Source: Candidatus Aenigmatarchaeota archaeon (lineage in GTDB: Archaea > Aenigmatarchaeota > Aenigmatarchaeia > CG10238-14). From it: 23,164 bases of DNA. The stretch's first letter is position 1. Every line of letters starts with the position of its first letter. Both the position numbers and the translations under genes were made by a program. This document shows, piece after piece, positions 15,551-22,944 of this stretch. The stretch covers positions 1 to 23,164 of the forward strand of contig JAFCCM010000030.1 in assembly GCA_017610225.1 (NCBI GenBank), read 5' to 3'. The notes beneath the pieces are model-generated. The model did not search any database. It had not been told where the DNA came from and saw only the letters and a program-made list of their open reading frames with translations.

Positions 15551-16151
15551 ATAGGAATTCTTCCTAATAAAGAAAAATCATATGATAAAAAATATATCAA
15601 AGAAAAATTTGAAACAAAATTTGAAATTAATGAAAAAAATGGTTGTTGGGAATGGACATCTGGATTATGTCAAGGGTATGGAGATATGACGTGTTGTTGG
15701 GAAGGAGAGTCAAAACCTTATCCAGCACATAGACTTAGCTATATAATTTACAAAGGAGATATTCCAGAAGGATTACAAGTTCTTCATAAATGTAACAATA
15801 AAAAATGTGTTAATCCAGATCATCTTTATGGCTGGAACACATGAAGATAATATGAAAGATTTGCGAGAAGCTGGTACTTTAGCAGGTAAAAATAATCCAA
15901 ATTACGGAATTAAATGTTCAGATGATAGAAAAGAAAAAATTAGTAAAGGTGTTAAAAAATGGATAGAAAATAATCCAGAATTTAAACCAGGAAGTTTTAC
16001 TAATAAAAGTTGGAAAATAACAAATCCAGATGGTAAAGAAATTATAATTGATAATCTTAGCAAATATTGTAGAGAAAATGATTTAAAGTTTAGTTCTAAT
16101 CATCAAGGTTTATATATTTTAAATAAAAATTGGAAATCGGAGAGAATATGA
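15551..16151 (+). pseudogene. Frameshifted HNH_3 homing endonuclease
   Basis: Two reading frames make one endonuclease. The first (to TGA at 15842) reads GCWEWTSG, then AHRLSY, IPEGLQVLHKC and CVNPDHLY, the HNH_3 core. The second, frame-shifted by one base, continues with AGTHEDNMKDL, the usual next motif of this family, and runs to 16151. One extra G in TATGGCTGG near 15830 explains the shift. The C-terminus has a NUMOD3-like NNPNYG region and a NUMOD1-like segment (ITNPDGKEI, NLSKYCREN). The 5' end also lacks ATG, GTG or TTG: only ATA (15551) or ATT codons are available, with AAGGA at 15537-15541. The stop overlaps the next gene's start (ATGA). It is probably inactive unless a frameshift restores it. 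This accounts for the longest stretch without an intact gene. Confidence 0.75.
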
Positions 16152-17188
16152 AAGATCAAATACAAATCGTCAGTTGGCTTCTGACACGTGCGTGCAACCT
16201 AAAATGTTCTTATTGTGCAATAGTAAAAGATTATAAAGAGATGCCAATAAGCTATCCTAAAATGAAACATTACTATAAACAGGAAATGACAACTGAATAT
16301 GTTATTAAAACTTTAAAAAGAATTAAGAAACACAATCCAGATGCTTTTCACCTCTGGTACGGCGGCGAGCCACTCTTGCGCAAAGACTTAGCTGAGATTA
16401 TAAATTATTGTAATAAAGAAGATATTCATTATACAATTATTACAAATAACTCAGATGCGGTTCAACCAATGATTGAAGATTTATTAGAAAATGTAGAGTA
16501 TATTCAAGGGTTAACATCTTCAGTTGATCCTTTAATATTAGATGATAAATCATTAACTGATGATGATAGGTATAAAAAATGTGTTGCTGGTATTGAAAGA
16601 TTACAGAAGTATAAAGGTAAAATCAATGATTTAGTAGCAGAAATAACAGTTGATAATACCAATATAGATCATTTGTATAACCTCGTTAAAATGCTAACAG
16701 ACATGGGTATAAACAGTGATATAACTACTGTTGATATTAAGAAAAATCCTTTTTATGACTTTTCTAATGTAGATGATGAATCATTATTAGTTCAAAAATC
16801 ATCAAAAGTTAAGGATATATTTCAAAAAATTATTGATGATAAATTAGATGTACATATGGCTGATACATTATTAATGAAGATTTGGAATATATTACCAGCT
16901 AATCTTGATTGTGGTTTAGAAAATAATGTTCATAATATGACTATTGATGCTGACGGGAGTTTGCGCTTATGTCTTCGTTTGAGGGGAATTATAACTCCAA
17001 ACATGAAAGCATATGATGGCATTATGGAAAATGGAAAACTACATCCAATATATAAAGAAATGATTAAGATTGATAAGAAAAATTATTGTCAAGGTTGTTG
17101 TTGGACATGTATGATTATGTCAAAAATGTTATCAGAAGAAAATGAAATCGTTGATAATTTAATTCATAAGGAGAAAAGAGATGGATGA
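16148..17188 (+). CDS. Radical SAM protein with SPASM-like C-terminal cysteines
   Basis: 346 aa from the ATG at 16148, preceded by GGAGAG; an upstream ATG at 16130 overlaps the endonuclease more. CNLKCSYC (residues 17-24) binds the 4Fe-4S cluster that cleaves S-adenosylmethionine. YGGEPLLRK is the GGEP motif that binds SAM. The C-terminal third has LDCG, LCLRLRG and then YCQGCCWTC, a cluster of Cys that looks like extra Fe-S ligands of SPASM type. It is not a QueE, which has a different core. SPASM radical SAM enzymes often modify peptides or proteins, so a protein substrate is a reasonable guess but unproven. Three GC-rich codon patches fall exactly on the Cys motif, the GGEP motif and the LCLRLRG region. 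Confidence 0.85.
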   Translation: MKDQIQIVSWLLTRACNLKCSYCAIVKDYKEMPISYPKMKHYYKQEMTTEYVIKTLKRIKKHNPDAFHLWYGGEPLLRKDLAEIINYCNKEDIHYTIITNNSDAVQPMIEDLLENVEYIQGLTSSVDPLILDDKSLTDDDRYKKCVAGIERLQKYKGKINDLVAEITVDNTNIDHLYNLVKMLTDMGINSDITTVDIKKNPFYDFSNVDDESLLVQKSSKVKDIFQKIIDDKLDVHMADTLLMKIWNILPANLDCGLENNVHNMTIDADGSLRLCLRLRGIITPNMKAYDGIMENGKLHPIYKEMIKIDKKNYCQGCCWTCMIMSKMLSEENEIVDNLIHKEKRDG

Positions 17189-17318
17189 AACTAAAGTAGT
17201 AAAAGTGGGCACTTGTCAAGATTGTAAAGGACACAAAAACAAACCATCACGATGTATTACATATAAAAAATATGTTGGAAGGAAAGAAAAAATATGTGAT
17301 GACTTCAAAAAAAAATAA
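17181..17318 (+). CDS. Tiny Cys4 peptide downstream of the radical SAM gene
   Basis: 45 aa, starting at the ATG inside the last codons of the radical SAM gene, with AAGGAG at 17168-17173. It has CQDC, then C25 and C39, spaced like a small zinc ribbon, and a Lys-rich tail. Because it is translationally coupled to a radical SAM enzyme, it could be an accessory or even a substrate, but no recognised leader or core pattern is visible. Confidence 0.55.
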   Translation: MDETKVVKVGTCQDCKGHKNKPSRCITYKKYVGRKEKICDDFKKK

Positions 17319-17319
17319 A

Positions 17320-17511
17320 ATGGAAAATCAAAAAGAATCTTGGCAAATACGAGACGAAGATGAATACTACATAGATTGTATTGGTGAGGATAATAAGAAG
17401 CATATTTGTTATCCTTGGGAAGATAAATGTTATTGTGGTGTTAAAATTCTTAGAAAAAAATTGTTAAGAGATGATTGGAAATTATTTTCATGTTGGGAAT
17501 GTACTTATTAA
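17320..17511 (+). CDS. Small hypothetical protein with four Cys near the C-terminus
   Basis: 63 aa if the ATG at 17320 is used; ATG 17299 or GTG 17296, behind AAGGAAAG, would add a few residues and overlap the previous gene. It contains HICYPWEDKCYCG and ends in SCWECTY, giving a plausible Cys4 zinc site. Many charged residues precede it. No family recognised. Confidence 0.5.
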   Translation: MENQKESWQIRDEDEYYIDCIGEDNKKHICYPWEDKCYCGVKILRKKLLRDDWKLFSCWECTY

Positions 17512-17519
17512 AAGGAGGT
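17511..17519 (+). promoter_or_regulatory. Near-perfect Shine-Dalgarno
   Basis: AAAGGAGGT lies four bases before the ATG at 17524. It is one of the strongest ribosome sites in the window and predicts high translation of the SH3-barrel-like protein. Confidence 0.55.
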
Positions 17520-17523
17520 ATAA

Positions 17524-17835
17524 ATGGTTGATGAAAATATATTACAAAATGCAATAGACTTTTATCAAAAAATAAAAGGTGAAAATGAGGTAACCGTTAA
17601 ATTTAGAAAAATTAATGGTGCTGTAAGGATTATGAGATGCACTTTAGATTTTGATAAAATTCCAGATAATCAAAAACCAAAAGATGTGAATATGGCTAAA
17701 ATATTTTCACTAGTACAAAAACATGGAATGGTTCATGTTTATGATCTTGATAAAAAAGATTGGAGAACAGTTCCATTTAATACTAGTGAATGGTTAGAAA
17801 CTCCTAATCATACAAGGTTTAGAATAAAAAAATGA
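17524..17835 (+). CDS. SH3-beta-barrel-fold phage protein (DUF2693-like)
   Basis: 103 aa. The central pattern VTVKFRKINGAVRIMRCTL, followed later by GMVHVYDLDKKDWRTVPF and SEWLE, matches small phage proteins described as SH3 beta-barrel fold-containing (DUF2693). Their function is unknown. It has an excellent ribosome site and overlaps the next gene by ATGA, so it is probably well expressed. The family call rests on memory of the pattern. Confidence 0.65.
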   Translation: MVDENILQNAIDFYQKIKGENEVTVKFRKINGAVRIMRCTLDFDKIPDNQKPKDVNMAKIFSLVQKHGMVHVYDLDKKDWRTVPFNTSEWLETPNHTRFRIKK

Positions 17836-18047
17836 GAAAGTGGATTAAATTAGATCCTATAAAACCATTTAAAATTCTAGAAGGTTATAGAATAGGAAGA
17901 TTAAAAGTAAATGGTAAGTATGTCGAAAGATCTATTGAAGTTCTTGAAACGACTACTATAGATGACGATAAACGCTTTATAAAAAATATGCAAACTAGAA
18001 TGTTGCAAAGGAATATTGAATGGATAAGAAGAAAGATGATGATTTAA
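17832..18047 (+). CDS. Small basic hypothetical protein
   Basis: 71 aa, start overlapping the previous stop. It is Lys/Arg-rich, with a beta-like first half and a long basic helix at the C-terminus (MQTRMLQRNIEWIRRKMMI). The next gene begins inside its last codons in another frame. No family recognised. Confidence 0.6.
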   Translation: MRKWIKLDPIKPFKILEGYRIGRLKVNGKYVERSIEVLETTTIDDDKRFIKNMQTRMLQRNIEWIRRKMMI

Positions 18048-18211
18048 AAATCGAACGTCAAATGGAAATTGGTGATAGACTTGAAATGTTTGCTTCTAAT
18101 GTAATTGAAACTGAAATTACTAATAATCCAAATATTATTGACCCTCATGCTTTCTTTGAAGCATATGAAGCAAACTTTTATAAATTTATCCAAGAATATT
18201 ATAGAGATTAA
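18020..18211 (+). CDS. Small acidic helical hypothetical protein
   Basis: 63 aa, overlapping the previous gene by 28 bases, with AAAGGA at 18007-18012. It is predicted largely helical, with charged N-terminus and aromatic C-terminus (FFEAYEANFYKFIQEYYRD). No family recognised. Confidence 0.6.
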   Translation: MDKKKDDDLKIERQMEIGDRLEMFASNVIETEITNNPNIIDPHAFFEAYEANFYKFIQEYYRD

Positions 18212-18224
18212 AAAAGGATATATA

Positions 18225-18596
18225 ATGACTATTATTGATGAACTACTAGAGTTATGGAAAAAAAGTGATACCGATGAACAATTGAGAATTATTTGTGATC
18301 AAATTACAAAAGAAGAAATTAAAAAACCAAAAGAATATGAAGGTCCTATTGGAGCAAATATTTTCTTATCTTTACCAATTAACAATTCTAATAATATTGA
18401 TAGTTTAAAATATGAAAATTATATTTGTTTAGAAAGAGAAACCCAAAATAAATATATTATTTCATATTGGAATTGTTTAATTAACAGTACTACTTCATCC
18501 CCAAAAAGAGTTAAAGCATGGAATGTTAAACAAGATATACCAAAGAAGATATTGAAAGAATTTATTGAAAGGATGCAATTCTTAAAAGGAGAATAA
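18225..18596 (+). CDS. Hypothetical protein upstream of the ubiquitin-like cassette
   Basis: 123 aa from the ATG at 18225, behind AAAAAGGA; longer in-frame reading back to 18105 would overlap another gene. It has a helical start (DELLELWKKSDTDEQL), a beta-rich middle (IFLSLPINN) and a basic helical end. No diglycine end and no ubiquitin-like pattern is visible. It lies immediately before the E2-like/JAMM/E1-like genes and shares their spacing, so it may be part of that unit. Function unknown. Confidence 0.65.
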   Translation: MTIIDELLELWKKSDTDEQLRIICDQITKEEIKKPKEYEGPIGANIFLSLPINNSNNIDSLKYENYICLERETQNKYIISYWNCLINSTTSSPKRVKAWNVKQDIPKKILKEFIERMQFLKGE

Positions 18597-18600
18597 TATC

Positions 18601-21153
18601 GTGAATAATGAAATTGTTATAGGAAATCATTATACTAGTATAATTGGATCAAATGATGATATTGATCAAGTAGAAAGAAACTATCATTATAATGAAGATA
18701 CAGATGTTAATTTTAAACCTATTTATAGAAAAAGAACTATTAAAACATTAGACTTCTTTAATGGTTTAAAAACAAATTTAACAAACCATAATGAAATTTT
18801 ACCAGCAGGTTGTAAGTATTTTCAAACATTTGTTGAAGATGGTAAAAAATTGATAGTGATAGAAGAACCACCAAGATTTAGAACTATTAAAGTTGATGTT
18901 GGTATGGAAGCAGTAATAGAAAAGTTAAAAATAACAGGAAAATTAAAAGAATATGGTTATGAAAATTATTTAAATGAAAATGAAAGACCATATTCATTTC
19001 AATTGGCTTTTCCATATGTTATTTTTATTATTTTACTAAATAGAGATAATGGTTTAGTACAAATGAGACCATTTTTTAGACTTCATCCACTTACAAGTTT
19101 ATTTGATTATCTTTTTATGGCGCCTTTGTATAATATTCCTGAATATCAATCAATTTGTCTTGGAAGTCTTAAAAATTTCAATAATATATTTGAAACAGTT
19201 GAAAATATAATTGAAACATTTTGGCTAAATGAGTATAATACAGATTATACACATAATATTTCAGCATATGAAGATTCAGAAGCTTATGAAGTTCAAGATT
19301 ATTTTACTTGGATGTATTTTTCAAAAGTAAATCCAATGTTTATTTATAATGTTAAATGGATTAAATATAGAAAAAATCTTAATCAAATTGTTAATTGTTT
19401 TCAAAATGATTTAGAATCATCTAATTATAATGGATCATATGATATGCTTCATAGAATTGTATCAGGAGCAACTTCCTCAGAATTACCTTCAGCACCTGGT
19501 ACTACAAATATTACATATTCATTAGCATTAAAAGGACGTACCGTTGAAATTGGAGATGAAATTATTTTTAATAACCAAAAAATGTATTTATATTCTATTA
19601 CTGCCAAAGGGGATGCTTATGGAGATTTTGAATTAGAAAATGAAAAAGGAGAATTAATTTCAGTACCATATGATGAATTTGAAGTTGAATTTGAAAAATC
19701 AATTATTAAAAATAAATTAAAAGAAGCTGTTGTTAATGGTAAAGTTATTAAACCTGATGATATTATAACTTATAAATTAGATGATTATAATATCTATAAA
19801 AAAATTAAATCAATTAGGGTTGCCCAAGATGGAAAAATTGAAGCATTAATTGGACGTGATCATTATCTTATTGAGAATATTGAATTTGAGATAATGGATT
19901 TAAATGAAATTAAGATAAATGGTGAAATACTTGATAAGGATAAAGAATATTGGTTAATCGTATCTAATGATAAATTTAATATTACCTATAGAACCAAAAA
20001 GATGAAATTTAGTAGTTTTAAAATTTTAAATAGTGGTCATATTATAATAAAATTTATTTCATATGATGGAATAGGTAACGATATAGATTTAAATTATAAC
20101 AACTATATAAAAGGAATATTGGATTATGATTTTATGGATTCATCTAAATTTATAGAACCTGCTGTGTTGTCTCATTTTGATAAATTGTTATTAAATAGTG
20201 ATAACAATAAATTTAAAGTTGTTAAAAATAAAGGAATATTTATAGGACCTAGTAGTAATAATACTCTTTTGAGTTATATGAATTTAATCGAGGGAAAAAA
20301 AGAAATATTAGAGAAAATTTTAATAGCAAATGGAACAAGATTATATATTCCTCGTGTTTCATGCGATATTGATTTTAAAATTGGTGACCCAATAGTATAT
20401 GCTAATTGGGATCAACCGAATGATATGCTTATTATATCTTCAATTGATAATTTTGAATATAATGAAGATAATAAAATATTGTTTATTCATAGCACATCAT
20501 TAAATAAAAAAGTTCAATTTAAAATTCCTTACATTAACTTTAAAACAAATGTTGTTAATATTGGAATGATAAGAAAAGTTGAGTCTCAATGTGGTGAATG
20601 GAAATCTGGAGATAAAATAAAAGCTAATTCAACTGGGATTACTAACTTTCCAAAGAAAGATGTTAATTCTATTATTGCTTTTATAAATGATGGTGCCACT
20701 AAATACCCAATAGCTTTATGTTCAAATTTATGTACACTATGGATGAATGAAGACACTATATCTAAATTTGATAGAATGCCTTTTAAAACTCCAGCATGGA
20801 ATAAGTATGATATTAGTCCAATTTGTATTAGTAAAATTAAATGGCAGCATGGTGACAATTTTGTATCACAAAATTCAGATTCAATTAAATTTGTAGCAGG
20901 AAATTATAATTCTAATTATTTATTTGAATATCATTATTGTACAACCTGGGGGTCTATAGAATGGGGTACAAGAATTACAAAAAATGAATTAGATGCACAT
21001 AAAAGACATGGGGTTTTGATGCCAAGAGTTACTATTAGTAATTTAAAAATGGTAGTAAATAGTAATGGATTTCCAAATATGTTAGGTGGATACTTGATTG
21101 ATTCTAACTCAAAAGTTTATTTTAGAAGCGAACAATTTAAGGAGGATTTTTAA
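18601..21153 (+). CDS. 850-aa protein with an E2-like (PRTRC-B-like) N-terminal half and beta-rich C-terminal modules
   Basis: Starts on GTG, with AAAGGAG at 18585-18591. Residues 67-98 (LPAGCKYF, VIEEPPRFRTI) and about 130-205 (FQLAFPYVIFIILL, RPFFRLHPLTSLF, MAPLYNIPEY, ICLGSL) form a beta-rich segment. Its order recalls PRTRC system protein B, thought to be E2-like. C186 in SICLG would be the candidate thioester cysteine. The remainder (about 300-850) consists of several small beta modules that look like SH3 or KOW-type barrels, for example VEIGDEIIFNN and IKPDDIITYKL. The next two genes encode a JAMM peptidase and an E1-like enzyme, which supports the E2 reading. Homology was judged by eye, so the enzyme role is inference. 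Other possibilities are a scaffold or adaptor of the same system. Confidence 0.5.
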   Translation: MNNEIVIGNHYTSIIGSNDDIDQVERNYHYNEDTDVNFKPIYRKRTIKTLDFFNGLKTNLTNHNEILPAGCKYFQTFVEDGKKLIVIEEPPRFRTIKVDVGMEAVIEKLKITGKLKEYGYENYLNENERPYSFQLAFPYVIFIILLNRDNGLVQMRPFFRLHPLTSLFDYLFMAPLYNIPEYQSICLGSLKNFNNIFETVENIIETFWLNEYNTDYTHNISAYEDSEAYEVQDYFTWMYFSKVNPMFIYNVKWIKYRKNLNQIVNCFQNDLESSNYNGSYDMLHRIVSGATSSELPSAPGTTNITYSLALKGRTVEIGDEIIFNNQKMYLYSITAKGDAYGDFELENEKGELISVPYDEFEVEFEKSIIKNKLKEAVVNGKVIKPDDIITYKLDDYNIYKKIKSIRVAQDGKIEALIGRDHYLIENIEFEIMDLNEIKINGEILDKDKEYWLIVSNDKFNITYRTKKMKFSSFKILNSGHIIIKFISYDGIGNDIDLNYNNYIKGILDYDFMDSSKFIEPAVLSHFDKLLLNSDNNKFKVVKNKGIFIGPSSNNTLLSYMNLIEGKKEILEKILIANGTRLYIPRVSCDIDFKIGDPIVYANWDQPNDMLIISSIDNFEYNEDNKILFIHSTSLNKKVQFKIPYINFKTNVVNIGMIRKVESQCGEWKSGDKIKANSTGITNFPKKDVNSIIAFINDGATKYPIALCSNLCTLWMNEDTISKFDRMPFKTPAWNKYDISPICISKIKWQHGDNFVSQNSDSIKFVAGNYNSNYLFEYHYCTTWGSIEWGTRITKNELDAHKRHGVLMPRVTISNLKMVVNSNGFPNMLGGYLIDSNSKVYFRSEQFKEDF

Positions 21154-22227
21154 ATGTTTCCAGTATGGATTAATGACGGTACAAGTGAAATGCCAAATGA
21201 TCCTATATTCTATATAGTTGCTAAAGATGGAATATACTTGAAAAAGACCATGGGCGATTTTGACACAATGAATAAAGTAGATGCAATTTCTATTTTAGGA
21301 GAATGCTCATCATATGCTTCTTTAAATGTGGCCAAGATTGCTACAAGACAAATTGCTCAAATATTATCTTTATTTAGAGAAGTATATAAAGTGTATAGAT
21401 CAGAAGCAAATATAATTTTACATTACAATAAGAAGAGAAAGAAGTATAGAATTGATGTTCCAAAACAAGGTGTTACTGGGGCAAGTGTTGCTTATGTTAA
21501 TGGGGAAGATACTTATAAAGATTATATAAGGATTGGAACTATTCATAGTCATGCAAATATGTCAGCATTTCATTCTGGAACAGATTATAAGGATGAAGAA
21601 AACTGGGATGGATTGCACATCACTCTTGGTAAGATTGGAGCTGAATATTTTGATATTTCTTGTTCTATCATGGCGGGTGGAGAAAGATTTATGGTTCATC
21701 CAGAAGATTATATTGATGGTATTGAACTTATTGAATATGAAGTTGAACATAAATACCCAAGATATAAATGGATTGCTGGTAAACAAGTTCCTATGGAAGC
21801 GGTAAAAAAACTTGGTTACAGATGTAATGCTTTAGAAAAAGATTTTATCTTTCCTAAAAAATGGATGACCAAGATTGATAGACCTAAATATGTTGCCTCA
21901 TCATATAATTATAGTTCATATGGATTTGGTGAATCAATTGGTGAATTTTATAAAAGAAATTCATCGTTACTACCTCAAACTCCCCAACAAAAAACTTTAT
22001 TCGATTCTTATGAAATTGGTCCGGATGATTGGAACCCATGTGCACAATGTCCATACAGACATCATAAATCAGATTTAATGATGAAGGATTTAATTGATAA
22101 TTTGGATGATGAAACTGCTAAAAAACTAGGAATTGAAGTAAATGAAAGTGATCCATTTTATGTGGATGAAAATCCTACATTTGAGTGTAAAGATGATAAA
22201 TCGATATTTGGATCAACAGAAAAGTAA
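21154..22227 (+). CDS. JAMM/MPN (JAB) isopeptidase-like metalloprotease
   Basis: 357 aa, starting directly after the previous stop with AAGGAGG at 21139-21145. The zinc motif H131-x-H133-x7-S141-x2-D144 (IHSHANMSAFHSGTD) is exactly the JAMM spacing, with Ala in place of the usual Pro. E50 is a candidate for the catalytic Glu. These enzymes remove ubiquitin-like modifiers or trim their C-termini. The C-terminal part has CAQC (296-299) with H303/H304 and a late Cys, a possible extra zinc site. The position between an E2-like and an E1-like gene matches PRTRC protein A and related modules. The catalytic site looks complete. Confidence 0.8.
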   Translation: MFPVWINDGTSEMPNDPIFYIVAKDGIYLKKTMGDFDTMNKVDAISILGECSSYASLNVAKIATRQIAQILSLFREVYKVYRSEANIILHYNKKRKKYRIDVPKQGVTGASVAYVNGEDTYKDYIRIGTIHSHANMSAFHSGTDYKDEENWDGLHITLGKIGAEYFDISCSIMAGGERFMVHPEDYIDGIELIEYEVEHKYPRYKWIAGKQVPMEAVKKLGYRCNALEKDFIFPKKWMTKIDRPKYVASSYNYSSYGFGESIGEFYKRNSSLLPQTPQQKTLFDSYEIGPDDWNPCAQCPYRHHKSDLMMKDLIDNLDDETAKKLGIEVNESDPFYVDENPTFECKDDKSIFGSTEK

Positions 22228-22236
22228 GGATAAAAT

Positions 22237-22917
22237 ATGAAAATTGTTATTGTTGGATTAGGTGGAGTTGGTTCTATTCTTTGTGATAATCTCGCTAGAT
22301 ACTTAAATTACTCAGACATTGATGCATCTGTTAGTTTGGTTGACGGCGATTTTTATGAAGCAAAGAATAATGAAAGACAACTATTTACCAGGTTAGGTGA
22401 TAAAGCTACAGTTAAATGCTCAGAAATGTCTTTAAAATTCAACAACGTAAACTTTCAAGATTTCAATGAATTTGTAAATGAAGATAATATAAGTTCAATA
22501 ATTTCAGAAAAGTCTATTGTTTTTATATGTGTTGACAATCATCTATCTAGAAAAGTTATATCTGATTATTGTCAAACACTTGAAAATATCACTGTTATTA
22601 GTGGTGGTAATGAATACACTGATGGTAACGCACAATTATACAAAAGGGAGGATGGTAAAAATGTAACAGCGTCATTAATTGAATATCACCCTGAGATTGA
22701 ATATCCTGAAGATCAATCTCCGGAAGATATGAGTTGTGAAGAATTATCCCACTCAGAACCACAGCTATTGTTTACAAATTTAACTGTTGCAACAATAATG
22801 TGTTGGATGTTCTATGCGGTTCATAAAGAGAAAGACGTGACTAAACATGCTGAGGTATACTTTGATATAACTTCAATGGCTACATTAGCGAAAACGAGAA
22901 ATTCTAAATTAAACTAA
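22237..22917 (+). CDS. E1-like/ThiF-family adenylyltransferase
   Basis: 226 aa, with TAAGGA before the ATG. GLGGVGS (8-14) is the nucleotide-binding loop. VDGD (35-38), N45 and R47 (NNERQLF), K60 and D100 (CVDN) match the adenylation site of the ThiF/MoeB/UBA family. This activates the C-terminus of a ubiquitin-like protein with ATP. C167 lies in the long crossover loop where E1 proteins carry their catalytic Cys and is the best candidate. The length fits the compact bacterial PRTRC-ThiF type without extra domains. The order E2-like, JAMM, E1-like in one operon is the strongest support. The modifier it would activate is not seen. Confidence 0.8.
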   Translation: MKIVIVGLGGVGSILCDNLARYLNYSDIDASVSLVDGDFYEAKNNERQLFTRLGDKATVKCSEMSLKFNNVNFQDFNEFVNEDNISSIISEKSIVFICVDNHLSRKVISDYCQTLENITVISGGNEYTDGNAQLYKREDGKNVTASLIEYHPEIEYPEDQSPEDMSCEELSHSEPQLLFTNLTVATIMCWMFYAVHKEKDVTKHAEVYFDITSMATLAKTRNSKLN

Positions 22918-22944
22918 ATTTTTAAATTACTAGGAGAAATTAAA

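Noticed and set aside
16148..17188. Radical SAM protein as QueE, partner of QueD
   Set aside because: It lacks the QueE-type core, is longer, and has SPASM-like C-terminal cysteines.
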